The position numbers and the translations under genes are program-made. The notes below the pieces were generated by a model. It did no database searches. It worked only from the letters and a program-made list of their open reading frames with translations, and had not been told where the DNA came from. A stretch of 37,784 nt of DNA from JALZUE01 sp051251725 (GTDB lineage: Bacteria; Pseudomonadota; Gammaproteobacteria; Enterobacterales; Alteromonadaceae): contig JBPOFN010000039.1 in assembly GCA_051251725.1 (NCBI GenBank), positions 1 to 37,784 of the forward strand, given 5' to 3'. Below, one piece after another: positions 9,164 to 17,975 of this stretch (its first letter is position 1; each line of letters opens with the position of its first letter).

Positions 9164-10888
9164 ATGACAACTGAATTATTTACCGGCGCACAAATGGTGG
9201 TTAAGTCACTAGCGGCGCTAAAGGTTAAATATATTTTCGGATATCCAGGTGGCTCTGTATTAGATATATATGACGCAATTTTTCAACAAGATGAAGTTGA
9301 ACATATTCTTGTTAGACATGAGCAAGCTGCTACTCATATGGCAGACGGATATACACGAGCAACCGGCGAAGTTGGGGTTGTTTTAGCAACATCAGGCCCT
9401 GGCGCAACAAACTGTGTTACTGGTATTGCTACCGCTTATATGGATTCAATTCCTATGGTGGTATTAGCAGGACAAGTTCCAACCAATTTAATTGGTGACG
9501 ATGCCTTCCAAGAAACTGATATTGTTGGTTGTTCACGTCCAATTGTTAAGCACAGCTTTAGCTGTCGTGACTTATCTGAATTGCCTGATACTTTTGCTAA
9601 AGCTTTTCATATTGCTAATACTGGTCGCCCTGGCCCTGTCGTAATAGAGTTACCGAAAGATCTTCAGCAACGTAAAGCTGAATTTCATATTAACCTTGAT
9701 GTTGATATGCGCTCTTACAAACCTACGGGTAAAGGTCATCCTAAACAGATTAAAAAAGCAGTTGAAACCATTGCTAAAGCTAAAAAGTTAGTTATTTATT
9801 CTGGTGGCGGTATTGTTATAGCTGATGCTGACAAACAATTAAAAACCTTAGTAGAAAAATTAAATGCCCCGATCACCAATACCCTAATGGGCCTAGGTGG
9901 TATCTCAGGCTTGCATAAAAACTTCCTTGGCATGTTAGGTATGCATGGTAGTTTAGAAGCGAATAAAGCGATGGCCAATGCTGACGTTATTTTAGCGTTA
10001 GGGGCACGGTTTGATGACCGCGTCACTAACAATGTTAAAAAATTCTGCCCAAATGCCACTATTATTCATGTTGATGTTGATCCAACGTCAATTTCTAAAA
10101 CTATTGCCGCGCATGTACCAGTGGTTGGTTTAGTTGAATTAGTTATTGATCAACTACTAGAAGAACTAGACGCACAAAAAGTCACTTTAGACCAAGAAGC
10201 ATTGACTGAGTGGTGGCAACAAATTGATGCTTGGCGTGCAGTTAAGAGCATTAGCTATTCTGAAACCGATGGTAATGGCATGATCAAGCCACAACGTGTG
10301 GTTGAAGCTATGTATAAAGCGACTAACGGTACTGCTTATGTCGCTTCAGATGTTGGTCAACATCAAATGTTTGCCGCGCAATATTATCCGTTTGAAAAGC
10401 CGCGTCGCTGGATTAACTCTGGTGGTTTAGGCACTATGGGCTTCGGCTTACCGGCTGCAATGGGCGCTAAATTAGCATTCCCTGATGAGCATGTAATTTG
10501 TATTACCGGTGACGGTTCTATTCAAATGAATATTCAAGAGCTATCAACGTGTTTGCAATATAACTTACCGGTTAAAATTGTTTCGTTAAATAACCGTTCA
10601 TTAGGCATGGTGCGTCAGTGGCAAGATATGATTTATGGCGGTCGTCATTCTTCTTCTTATATGGACTCATTACCTGATTTCGTTAAATTAGCCGAATCAT
10701 ATGGTCATGTAGGAATGCAAATTAATAACTTAGATGAGCTAGACGAAAAAATGGCTGAAGCTTTTGCAATGACAGACAAGTTAGTCTTTATTGATGTCTT
10801 AGTTGATGAAACTGAACATGTTTATCCAATGCAAATTCGTCTTGGTGCCATTGATGATATGTGGATCAAAAAAGGAGAAAAAGCATAA
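9164..10888 (+). CDS. ilvI: Acetohydroxy acid synthase large (catalytic) subunit
   Basis: Catalyses the thiamine-diphosphate-dependent condensation of pyruvate with pyruvate or 2-ketobutyrate, the first common step to valine, leucine and isoleucine. The 574-residue length equals that of E. coli IlvI. Visible marks are IFGYPGGSVLDIYDA, the catalytic glutamate E53 in RHEQAATHMADGYTRATG, the FAD-binding middle domain, and the thiamine-diphosphate/Mg motif GDGSIQMNIQEL followed by LNNRSLGMVRQWQ. The gene overlaps the next start by one base (TAATG), which signals translational coupling with the regulatory subunit. It is under the leader-peptide attenuator just upstream. The symbol ilvI is chosen by length and by the IlvH-type partner; ilvB is a common alternative label. 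Confidence 0.95.
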   Translation: MTTELFTGAQMVVKSLAALKVKYIFGYPGGSVLDIYDAIFQQDEVEHILVRHEQAATHMADGYTRATGEVGVVLATSGPGATNCVTGIATAYMDSIPMVVLAGQVPTNLIGDDAFQETDIVGCSRPIVKHSFSCRDLSELPDTFAKAFHIANTGRPGPVVIELPKDLQQRKAEFHINLDVDMRSYKPTGKGHPKQIKKAVETIAKAKKLVIYSGGGIVIADADKQLKTLVEKLNAPITNTLMGLGGISGLHKNFLGMLGMHGSLEANKAMANADVILALGARFDDRVTNNVKKFCPNATIIHVDVDPTSISKTIAAHVPVVGLVELVIDQLLEELDAQKVTLDQEALTEWWQQIDAWRAVKSISYSETDGNGMIKPQRVVEAMYKATNGTAYVASDVGQHQMFAAQYYPFEKPRRWINSGGLGTMGFGLPAAMGAKLAFPDEHVICITGDGSIQMNIQELSTCLQYNLPVKIVSLNNRSLGMVRQWQDMIYGGRHSSSYMDSLPDFVKLAESYGHVGMQINNLDELDEKMAEAFAMTDKLVFIDVLVDETEHVYPMQIRLGAIDDMWIKKGEKA

Positions 10889-11385
10889 TGCGTCGTATCC
10901 TAGCTATTTTATTAGAAAATGAACCCGGTTCTTTATCTCGCATTGTCGGTTTGTTTTCACAACGTGCTTTTAATATTGAAACCTTAACGGTTGCGCCAAC
11001 CGACGATCCTAGTTTGTCACGTATTACTATTGCGACAGTCGGTGATGAAAGAGTGATTGAGCAAATCGTCAAACAAGTAAATAAGCTTGTTGACGTGATT
11101 AAAGTATCAGACTTAACTGAACGCTCTCATGTTGAAAGAGAATTGCTCCTGATCAAAGTAGCGGCAATCAATGATAAAGTACGCACGGAAGTAAAACGTG
11201 TTACTGATATCTTTCGCGGGGCAATTGTTGATGTTGGCAAACAAGTCTACACTATTCAATTAACCGGTGATGCCGCGAAACTTGACGCTTTTATTTCAAC
11301 ATTAAAAAATGAAACTGAAATTATTGAGTCGGTACGCTCTGGTACCGTTGGTATTGCTCGCGGTGAAAGATCGCTAAAAGTTTAA
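10888..11385 (+). CDS. ilvH: Acetohydroxy acid synthase small (regulatory) subunit
   Basis: The start at 10888 overlaps the ilvI stop (TAATG) and has GGAG a suitable distance upstream; a further upstream GTG would add nine unrelated residues. The 165-residue product fits IlvH (about 163). The N-terminal ACT domain begins MRRILAILLENEPGSLSRIVGLF with the valine-binding region (FNIETLTVAPTDDPSLSRITI). The C-terminal half follows from about residue 80 (RELLLIKVAA). It stabilises and activates the catalytic subunit and carries valine feedback inhibition. Confidence 0.95.
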   Translation: MRRILAILLENEPGSLSRIVGLFSQRAFNIETLTVAPTDDPSLSRITIATVGDERVIEQIVKQVNKLVDVIKVSDLTERSHVERELLLIKVAAINDKVRTEVKRVTDIFRGAIVDVGKQVYTIQLTGDAAKLDAFISTLKNETEIIESVRSGTVGIARGERSLKV

Positions 11386-11406
11386 TAACACCAATGACTG
11401 TTTATT

Positions 11407-11432
11407 AAAAACCAAGCTTCGGCTTGGTTTTT
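11407..11432 (+). terminator. Intrinsic terminator of ilvIH
   Basis: An ACCAAGC/GCTTGGT stem with a TTCG tetraloop is flanked by an A run on the left and a T run on the right, about 20 bases after the ilvH stop. This is a canonical Rho-independent terminator. Confidence 0.92.
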
Positions 11433-11462
11433 TTATATACGCTACTTATTAACTGGTACTTA

Positions 11463-11506
11463 CTAATACCAATCCATCTAAAGAAGTGACCACTTAGACG
11501 GAATGG
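11463..11506. repeat. Imperfect inverted repeat, possible dispersed intergenic element
   Basis: After TAATACCAAT, a segment beginning CCATCTAA and ending TTAGACGG pairs in 7 of 8 outer positions, and an inner AAGTG/CACTT pair flanks the centre. TAATACCAAT-headed palindromes are, as far as I recall, common between genes in Colwellia, Pseudoalteromonas and Shewanella; that this is a member is inference. The rest of the 11433-11624 gap holds no gene and should contain the promoter of the lyase gene. Confidence 0.35.
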
Positions 11507-11624
11507 GATAAAAACACAGCTAGCAGTGCAACTGCCAAGCTTTATATCGGTCTATTGCCAAACTCTAAAAGTTGATATTATGCTGGCATACGTGCAAAAA
11601 GTTTAATCACAATTAAGGATAATA

Positions 11625-12428
11625 ATGGCTTACCCCAAGTTTATTTCATCATTTATATTATTAGTTGTGTACTATTGCGCTAGTGCCTCAGCACACAATA
11701 TGAAACAAACAGCGCCTTTATTAGCCGTCGATTTTGAACAGTCACCCCTTGGTTTATATAACAACCAACAGATAAAAAGTGAATGGAATAACATTAGCTG
11801 GGCTAGTGTCTACCAACGCGCTGAAATAATTACTGATAAACGCCAAGGCCAGATGCTCAGAATGTTTTACCCTAAAGGCGGCTTAGGGCCAAAAGAAACC
11901 GGAGGACAATTTGCAGTTAAACTCCCCGAAGCATCAGAATATACCCTAAGTTATAAAATAAAATTTGAACATGGTTTTGATTTTGCCAAAGGTGGCAAAT
12001 TGCCCGGATTAACCAGTGGCGGCGCTAAATTCACCGGCGGTAATCATCCTGATAATGGTGAAGGTTGGAGCGCACGTTATATGTGGCTCAAACAAGGGAC
12101 TGCGGTGCTTTACCTTTATTATGTTGATATGACATCTAAATGGGGCGAAGCACTTGCCCTTAATGAAATAACGTTTAAATCTGGCCAATGGTATGAATTA
12201 AAACAACGTATTAAAGTTAATCAAGCCAATCAACAAGACGCTGCTATTAAGGTCTGGGTCGATGGAAAATTGGTCATGGAAAAAACAAACTTCAGATTAC
12301 GCATTGGTGAACAAGGACTGATTGATTGTTTGTATTTCTCAACATTCTTTGGTGGCAATAGCCGTGATTGGGTACCGAACAATGATTCATTTATTCAGTT
12401 TGATGATTTTGTTATTACTAGCCACTAA
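11625..12428 (+). CDS. Secreted polysaccharide lyase family 14-like protein
   Basis: A 267-residue exported protein with a signal peptide (MAYPKFISSFILLVVYYCASASA, cleavage near ASA-HN). The mature part looks like a single concanavalin A-like beta-jelly roll. Its hallmark is FDFAKGGKLPGLTSGG at residues about 118-133, the conserved strand of PL14-type lyases (alginate or glucuronan lyases of algal viruses, molluscs, fungi and bacteria). GWSARYMWLKQG and YFSTFFGGNSRDW.P match later strands and the end of the fold. The substrate is likely a uronic-acid polymer, but this is not proven by sequence. The gene is alone between ilvH and an acetyltransferase gene, away from the sulfatase cluster. RBS AAGGATAATA precedes the ATG. 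Confidence 0.75.
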   Translation: MAYPKFISSFILLVVYYCASASAHNMKQTAPLLAVDFEQSPLGLYNNQQIKSEWNNISWASVYQRAEIITDKRQGQMLRMFYPKGGLGPKETGGQFAVKLPEASEYTLSYKIKFEHGFDFAKGGKLPGLTSGGAKFTGGNHPDNGEGWSARYMWLKQGTAVLYLYYVDMTSKWGEALALNEITFKSGQWYELKQRIKVNQANQQDAAIKVWVDGKLVMEKTNFRLRIGEQGLIDCLYFSTFFGGNSRDWVPNNDSFIQFDDFVITSH

Positions 12429-12435
12429 ATGCTAG

Positions 12436-12457
12436 TTGGTAATTGGTAATTGGTAAT
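12436..12457. repeat. Three tandem copies of a 7-bp unit
   Basis: TTGGTAA is repeated exactly three times (12436-12456) right after the lyase stop codon. This is a short slippage-prone tract with no evident role. The remaining bases to 12603 hold no gene. Confidence 0.8.
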
Positions 12458-12603
12458 CACAATTTTTAAACACTTATTATTCATCTCAGAGTTTAAAAAT
12501 AACTGCTAACCCCTAGCGATTTAGCTTAAATATTTCATTTTAAAAATTATCAACTGAGCAACAATTGAAAGAACGAATAAATGAAAATTCTAAAAGAAAG
12601 TAA

Positions 12604-13056
12604 ATGCTAAGTAATACTATTATTAAAAAAACAGATAAATCAGACAAAAAAGCATTGTTACGATTTTATAAAAGTGTCGGCTATTCAGCAGGTTATATTG
12701 GCTATGACCAGTGCTATCAAGTGGTAAATCACAACGGCGAGATTATTGCTGCCGCTTTTGCTTCTAAAGGCGAGCATTTATGCCAGCAATGGTTAATACA
12801 TGGTGTTGTGGTTCACCAGAGTTATCAAAACCAAGGGCTCGCAAGCGCCTTGATAAAACACATGCAAGTTTACCATCATCCGCTGGTGTGTTTTGCTACG
12901 CCCACGCTGCATAATTTTTATCATAAATTATCATTTCAAATAAAGCCCGCTTCGCTGTTAACTGAAAATCATCAAAAACGTTTATTGGCTTACCAAAAAA
13001 AACAGCCAACACTTTGCTGTTATTATTTCGACAAAAGTGAAGAAACACCTTTATAA
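12604..13056 (+). CDS. GNAT family N-acetyltransferase
   Basis: A 150-residue protein with the GNAT fold. The acetyl-CoA pyrophosphate loop is in motif A: HGVVVHQSYQNQGLASALIKHMQ (the Q..G.A form of the R/Q-x-x-G-x-G/A signature, around residues 75-97). It is followed by a short beta strand and a FYHKLSF segment typical of motif B. The substrate is unknown. It precedes the rcsF-trmO pair by about 70 bases and may share a transcript with it. Confidence 0.82.
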   Translation: MLSNTIIKKTDKSDKKALLRFYKSVGYSAGYIGYDQCYQVVNHNGEIIAAAFASKGEHLCQQWLIHGVVVHQSYQNQGLASALIKHMQVYHHPLVCFATPTLHNFYHKLSFQIKPASLLTENHQKRLLAYQKKQPTLCCYYFDKSEETPL

Positions 13057-13126
13057 TCTAGCTACTTTGAAAAATAAGCGTCAAAACAGCACGCTTAAAA
13101 AATTTTCAGCAATTGGCATACAACAC

Positions 13127-13507
13127 ATGAAACATTCTATTTATTTTTTAACCGCAATAATCTTTTTATCGTCGTGCGCGGGTAACTATCAAACCGCCAC
13201 TAACTTAGACAAAAAAAACTTTCAAGAGTACTTTGCTGCCAGTAAAGTAAAAATTTATGCCAGTGATAATGATTTACCTAAAAAACATCAATTAATCGGC
13301 ATTGTCGAAGGTCAAAATTGTCAAAGTAAAGCTCATCACGCTGAGCCAGATCCGATATTGGCAAGAACAGATGCAAGGCAAAAAGCTTATAATAAAGGGG
13401 CTAATGGTATCGTTTTTTTAACGTGTACAAGCATTCCCGATCCTCAGTGCCATAGTTTGCTTATTTGTTATGGCAAGGCTTATCAAGTAATAAGTGAGCA
13501 AAAATAG
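13127..13507 (+). CDS. rcsF: RcsF-like outer membrane lipoprotein
   Basis: RcsF is the outer-membrane sensor lipoprotein that activates the Rcs envelope stress relay in enterobacteria. I place the start at 13127 because it gives a lipoprotein signal (MKHSIYFLTAIIFLSSC, lipobox LSSC, Cys17). The in-frame ATG at 13037 would bury that signal behind 30 residues and overlap the previous gene. The mature part VKIYASDNDLPKKHQLIGIVEGQ...NC matches the RcsF core. Four cysteines (65, 100, 108, 114) have spacings of 35, 8 and 6, against 35, 9 and 6 in E. coli RcsF, whose nonconsecutive disulfides use them. The next gene, trmO, is also the rcsF neighbour in E. coli. Whether an Rcs relay exists here is unknown. 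Confidence 0.85.
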   Translation: MKHSIYFLTAIIFLSSCAGNYQTATNLDKKNFQEYFAASKVKIYASDNDLPKKHQLIGIVEGQNCQSKAHHAEPDPILARTDARQKAYNKGANGIVFLTCTSIPDPQCHSLLICYGKAYQVISEQK

Positions 13508-14226
13508 TGACCAGTGCCATGTTAGTTGAACCTATTGCTTATATAGAATCGCCTTACAAAGAAAAATTTGCCATTCCTCGGCAGCCGGGCTTAGTGGTCG
13601 GCGCCAAAGGAAAAGTCATTTTCACCCCTGCTTATAACCAAGTAGATTTAGTGAAAGGTTTAGAGAATTTTTCTCATATTTGGCTGTTATTTAATTTTCA
13701 CGCTACTGAAAAAAAAGGTTGGAAGCCATTAGTCAGACCACCACGTTTAGGTGGTAATGAAAAAATGGGCGTATTAGCAACGCGTTCAACCTTTCGGCCA
13801 AATGCCATCGGCATGTCTGTGGTTAAACTTGATAGTGTTGTTAATAAAAATAAACAGCTGGCGCTTAATATTTCAGCGCTCGATTTATTACATGGCACGC
13901 CGATCATCGATATCAAACCCTATATTCCCTATTCAGATGCCATTACCGATGCTCAGGCGAGTTTTGCCAATGCAGCCCCTGTAGCCTTGCTGCAAGTTAA
14001 ATTCTCACCATCAGCACAACAGCAAGTGGTTAGCTTTGACCATAAGTACCCTGGCTTAGCAATATTTATCACTGAAGTGTTAGGCCAAGATCCGCGCCCT
14101 GCTTATAAGAAAAACACCGTCGATGAAAAAATTTATGGTGTGTTACTGTATGACTTAAATATAAAATGGCAGTTGAGCGATTTAACCACGATAGAAGTTA
14201 TTTCAATCACGCCAAGCACAAGTTAA
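13507..14226 (+). CDS. trmO: tRNA (t6A37) N6-methyltransferase TrmO
   Basis: TrmO (YaeB/TsaA) methylates t6A37 of tRNA-Thr to m6t6A with S-adenosylmethionine, using an unusual single-sheet beta-barrel fold. The N-terminal domain shows PIAYIESPYKEKFAIPRQPGL, HIWLLFNFH and the signature RPPRLGGNEKMGVLATRSTFRPNAIGMS region. It continues through DLLHGTPIIDIKPYIPYSD, and the C-terminal subdomain has the conserved DPRPAY. Length 239 is typical. The GTG at 13507 overlaps the rcsF stop; an in-frame ATG at 13519 is an equally possible start, and neither has a clear ribosome binding site. The rcsF-trmO order supports both assignments. Confidence 0.93.
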   Translation: MTSAMLVEPIAYIESPYKEKFAIPRQPGLVVGAKGKVIFTPAYNQVDLVKGLENFSHIWLLFNFHATEKKGWKPLVRPPRLGGNEKMGVLATRSTFRPNAIGMSVVKLDSVVNKNKQLALNISALDLLHGTPIIDIKPYIPYSDAITDAQASFANAAPVALLQVKFSPSAQQQVVSFDHKYPGLAIFITEVLGQDPRPAYKKNTVDEKIYGVLLYDLNIKWQLSDLTTIEVISITPSTS

Positions 14227-14294
14227 GCTGTTAGCTTAAGCCGTATCACTACCTTTAACATTAGCTTTTTCTTTAACGCTAGCTTTAATGTTAA
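14223..14294. repeat. Clustered small inverted repeats after trmO
   Basis: TTAAGCT-GTT-AGCTTAA (14223-14239) begins at the trmO stop. TTAACATTA (14255-14263) pairs with TAATGTTAA (14286-14294). Neither has a following T tract on the plus strand. They may form a weak transcript end before the transporter gene. Confidence 0.35.
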
Positions 14295-14344
14295 ATTTCA
14301 AGCTAACTTTATTGCCCTTAAATTATGGTAAGTGACTAAATAAC

Positions 14345-15262
14345 ATGAATATAAAACAGTTTTTAGAACTGACCTTATTAGCGGCTATTTGGGGCGCATC
14401 TTTTCTTTTTATGCGTATCGCATCGCCTGAACTTGGTCCGGTAATGCTGATGACATTAAGAGTGGTAATTGCAACGCTGTGTTTATTGCCCGTTATTTTT
14501 TTTACTAAACAAGTGAAATACTTTCGCGGCCAGTGGCAGCATTTATTGGTGGTGGGATTTTTCAGCACCGCTTTGCCATTTACATTATTTGGCTATGCAA
14601 CACTTCACTTAGCGGCGGGTCTAGCTTCGGTTTTAAATACCACGACCCCGATGTTTGGGGTGATTATTGCCTTTTTATGGTTTAAAGAAAAAATTAGCTG
14701 GTCTGGTGTTATTGGTTTAATGATTGGCTTTATTGGTATTTATCTACTCCTGTTTGAAAAAATTCACCATCAGCAAACTGAGCAAGTATTATTACCAACC
14801 CTCGCCATTCTTTTAGCAACATTTTGTTATGCTTTCGCGGCTAATTACGCTAAATGTTATTTATCCACTATCAAACCTATGGTGCAGGCAACCGGCAGTT
14901 TGATCAGTGCCAGCATTATCTTATTACCTATCAGCTGCTTTTTTATACCTGACCATGCTATTTCTAACCAAGCGATTATTTCAATATTATTGTTAGGCAC
15001 TGTCTGCACCGGTATTGCTTATATTATATTTTTTCGACTGTTGGCAAAAATAGGCCCAAACAATACAATTTCTGTTACCTATTTGATCCCAATATTTGGC
15101 ATTATGTGGGGCAGTATTTTACTACAAGAACAAATAACGAGTTTTATGATTACGGGTGTTATCGTCGTCTTACTCGGCGTCAGTTTAAGTACCGGTTTAT
15201 TAAAAAATATCAGTAAAGTACTTAACTTCGCTAAAATAACGCCGGTTAAAAATCCAAAATAA
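14345..15262 (+). CDS. EamA/DMT family transporter
   Basis: An inner membrane protein of 305 residues with about ten hydrophobic helices in two EamA repeats (roughly residues 8-140 and 150-290). The first repeat has LLAAIWGASFLFMRIASPELGPVMLMTLRVV; the second ends with YLIPIFGIMWGSILLQEQIT, the pseudo-symmetry typical of drug/metabolite exporters. The substrate is unknown. The gene converges on astB with only about six bases between the stop codons. Confidence 0.9.
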   Translation: MNIKQFLELTLLAAIWGASFLFMRIASPELGPVMLMTLRVVIATLCLLPVIFFTKQVKYFRGQWQHLLVVGFFSTALPFTLFGYATLHLAAGLASVLNTTTPMFGVIIAFLWFKEKISWSGVIGLMIGFIGIYLLLFEKIHHQQTEQVLLPTLAILLATFCYAFAANYAKCYLSTIKPMVQATGSLISASIILLPISCFFIPDHAISNQAIISILLLGTVCTGIAYIIFFRLLAKIGPNNTISVTYLIPIFGIMWGSILLQEQITSFMITGVIVVLLGVSLSTGLLKNISKVLNFAKITPVKNPK

Positions 15263-15268
15263 ACTAAG

Positions 15269-16621
15269 CTAATCTTGTTGAAAACGATAAACAGCGCCTA
15301 AGTCTAATAATTGGCTTAACTCGTCTAAGGCACTTTGACACTCAGTTAAAAGTTCAGGATCACAAAAGTCTTTAAAACTTAAGCGATCTCGATAATATTT
15401 ATCAACCCAAGTGGTTAATTTATCGTATAAGTGTTCATCTAATAAACAAGCTTGATTCGTGGCCGCTAATTCATTTTCATTTAACACGACTCTAAGCCTT
15501 AAACATGCTGGCCCGCCGCCATTTTTCATGCTTTCATTAACATCAAAATAAATAACTTGTTGAATTGGATTCGCTAATTTAACCAAGTGCTCTAGATAAT
15601 TTTTTACTGCTTTATTTTGATAACACTGGCTCGGGGCAATAATCACCATGCTGTTATCAGTCAGTGTAATTATTTGGGTGTTAAATAAATAACTTGCAAC
15701 CGCATCCCCCACGCTGATCTCATCGCGACTAACTTCTATCAAATAGAGCTGGCCATGATATTTTTTTTGTAATTCATCGATAAAACCTTGTTGCTCAGCA
15801 AATGCATCTTGATGATAAAACAATACATTTTGATTGCCGACAGCAATAACATCGTTATGAAAAACCCCTTGATCAATAACCTTAGGATTTTGCTGAACAT
15901 AAATAACCTTGTCATTGATTAAGCCATGGCTGCGCGCGACCGCTTGACTCGCCGCTAAGGTTTGCCGTGCTGGATAACGTTTGGGTCCCGGCTGAATTTT
16001 CAGCCCCTGATATTGCTTGGTATTAGCCGCACCGAAAGTGAATATTTCAATGCCGGGTTTACCATGCTCTTTGCATAAACGAGTATGGTTTGCTGCGCCC
16101 TCATCACCAAAATTTTCGTGCTGTGGTAAAGGTTGATGATGGCAGAAATGATCTGCATGATTAAATATCGCTTTAAGCAGTCTGCTGGTCGTTTCGCTTT
16201 CAATGGCGCGGTGAAATTTATTCACTAAATTTGCTGGCGTAAAATGTACCTTGTGATCAAAACTATCGCTTGAAGGGGAAACCGTTGCCGCATTAGCGGC
16301 CCACATACTAGAAGCGGAATAACACGCAGATAATAATGCCGGCGCTTGTTTGTAGGCTTTTTCCAGTATTTGGCTAACGCTGCCAGTAAATCCTAATTGT
16401 TTCAGGGTGAAAATATCTGGCCTAGCTTGCGGCGCGATCACGCCTTGTATTAAACCTAGCTCCACCAGCGCTTTCATTTTACCTAAGCCTTGCTGTGCCG
16501 CAGCTTTTGGATTGGAAATTGAGTTAACGTTTGAAAACGATGCCAGATTACCGTCAGATAAACCGGCATAGTTATGACTGGGGCCAACTAAACCGTCAAA
16601 ATTCACTTCATATGATTTCAT
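15269..16621 (-). CDS. astB: N-succinylarginine dihydrolase
   Basis: Second enzyme of the arginine succinyltransferase (AST) pathway; it hydrolyses N2-succinylarginine to succinylornithine, CO2 and two ammonia. The length of 450 residues fits the family (about 447). The start MKSYEVNFDGLVGPSHNYAGLS is diagnostic. Catalytic residues are visible: E174 in FGDEGAANH, H255 in GVFHNDV and Cys373 in NGGGPACLRLRVV. The other ast genes are not in the window, so it is separated from a full ast operon at least locally. The region between its start and the next minus-strand gene end (16622-16745) holds no gene. Confidence 0.97.
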   Translation of the reverse strand: MKSYEVNFDGLVGPSHNYAGLSDGNLASFSNVNSISNPKAAAQQGLGKMKALVELGLIQGVIAPQARPDIFTLKQLGFTGSVSQILEKAYKQAPALLSACYSASSMWAANAATVSPSSDSFDHKVHFTPANLVNKFHRAIESETTSRLLKAIFNHADHFCHHQPLPQHENFGDEGAANHTRLCKEHGKPGIEIFTFGAANTKQYQGLKIQPGPKRYPARQTLAASQAVARSHGLINDKVIYVQQNPKVIDQGVFHNDVIAVGNQNVLFYHQDAFAEQQGFIDELQKKYHGQLYLIEVSRDEISVGDAVASYLFNTQIITLTDNSMVIIAPSQCYQNKAVKNYLEHLVKLANPIQQVIYFDVNESMKNGGGPACLRLRVVLNENELAATNQACLLDEHLYDKLTTWVDKYYRDRLSFKDFCDPELLTECQSALDELSQLLDLGAVYRFQQD

Positions 16622-16745
16622 CTCAGCAACTTTTATCTTGATAAATTAGCTAGTTGTAACTTCTGTATAGCCAATAAAACGGATAAATGACACCTAAACT
16701 TAAGTAATTGATAAAGTTAATTAAGAGTCGATTGTTACTCTTTAT

Positions 16746-17975
16746 TTAGCCAAAAAACCAATAACAAACAAAAACGGCTGCACTTAAACCGGCAGCATCG
16801 GCGAACAAACCACAGCTGACCGCGTGGCGAGTATAGCGAATTCCGACCGAGCCAAAATAGACCGCTAACACATAAAAAGTGGTTTCTGTTGAACCTTGCA
16901 TAATGGAAGCTAAACGACCGGCAAATGAATCAGCGCCAAAAGTATTCATTGTTTCTAACATCATCGCACGTGAACCAGAGCCACTTAACGGTTTCATAAA
17001 AGCGGTTGGTAAAGCGTCAACAAAACGACTATCAATACCAATAAAATTAACAAACTGCCGGATACCATCAACTAATAAATCAAGCGCGCCACTGGCGCGA
17101 AAAACACCAATTGCGCATAACATCGCCAATAAATAGGGAATGATTTTAATACAAATCTCAAAACCTGATTTAGCGCCTTCGATAAAGGCATCATAAACAT
17201 CAACTTTTTTTCTAAATGCCGTCACAATAAAAATGATCAGCACTAAAAAAATCAGTAAATTTCCGCCGATAGAAGAATGTGACGCGAGTAATTCACTGCT
17301 CAATTGAGCAAAATATAAAATTAAACCCGAAACGAGTGCAAAGACCATACAAAAATATAAAACAATAATACGATTTAATAAGTTAATTTTTTGCACCCAA
17401 GCCACCGCTAATAAACCTGCAATGGTGGAGGCAAACGTCGCTAATAATATTGGGATAAAAACATCGGTCGGCGCAGCGGCACCTTGTTGTGCCCGATACA
17501 TAAAAACCGCAATCGGAAATAAAGTCACTGATGAGGTGTTTAAGACTAAAAAGAGAATTTGCGCATTGCTGGCGGTGTCTTTTTTAGGGTTAAGCTCGTG
17601 TAAATCACTCATCGCTTTAAGCCCTAAAGGGGTCGCGGCATTATCTAAACCTAAAAAATTAGCCGATAAATTCATGGTCATCGAGCCCATAGCCGGATGA
17701 CCTTTAGGCACTTCCGGCATTAACCGGCTAAAGAGCGGTGAAATCGCCAGCGATAACTTAGCAATAATGCCAGCGCGCTCAGCTATTTTCATCATTCCAA
17801 GCCAAAAACACATAATACCGATTAAGCCGATAGCAATTTCAACGGTGGTTTTTGACATTGAAAAGATGCTTTGAATGACCTGTTCAAAAATGCCAGCATT
17901 GCCTAAGAACAACCACTGAAATAAACAAGCGACAAACGAAATAACAAAAAAACTCACCCAAAGAATATTTAACAA
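16746..17975 (-). CDS. Fused SpmA/SpmB-like nucleoside-recognition (Gate) membrane protein
   Basis: An integral membrane protein of 409 residues that joins the equivalents of Bacillus spore maturation proteins A and B in one chain. The first half has GIMCFWLGMMKIAERAG and a conserved NLSANFLGLDNAATPLGLKAM segment (SpmA-like Gate domain). The second half has AFMKPLSGSGSRAMM and IMQGSTETTFYVLAVYFGSVG (SpmB-like). Such fused proteins occur widely in non-sporulating gammaproteobacteria; transport of an unknown solute is assumed. The start is a TTG at 17975 with AGGTAGAG a suitable distance upstream, and no better ATG lies nearby. Confidence 0.85.
   Translation of the reverse strand: MLNILWVSFFVISFVACLFQWLFLGNAGIFEQVIQSIFSMSKTTVEIAIGLIGIMCFWLGMMKIAERAGIIAKLSLAISPLFSRLMPEVPKGHPAMGSMTMNLSANFLGLDNAATPLGLKAMSDLHELNPKKDTASNAQILFLVLNTSSVTLFPIAVFMYRAQQGAAAPTDVFIPILLATFASTIAGLLAVAWVQKINLLNRIIVLYFCMVFALVSGLILYFAQLSSELLASHSSIGGNLLIFLVLIIFIVTAFRKKVDVYDAFIEGAKSGFEICIKIIPYLLAMLCAIGVFRASGALDLLVDGIRQFVNFIGIDSRFVDALPTAFMKPLSGSGSRAMMLETMNTFGADSFAGRLASIMQGSTETTFYVLAVYFGSVGIRYTRHAVSCGLFADAAGLSAAVFVCYWFFG

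Noticed and set aside
12436..12457. Start of a CRISPR or other repeat array
   Set aside because: Only three adjacent 7-base copies with no spacers.
16879..17700. Two plus-strand open frames opposite the SpmAB-like gene
   Set aside because: They are antisense to a conserved membrane protein and have no hydrophobic or domain pattern of their own.
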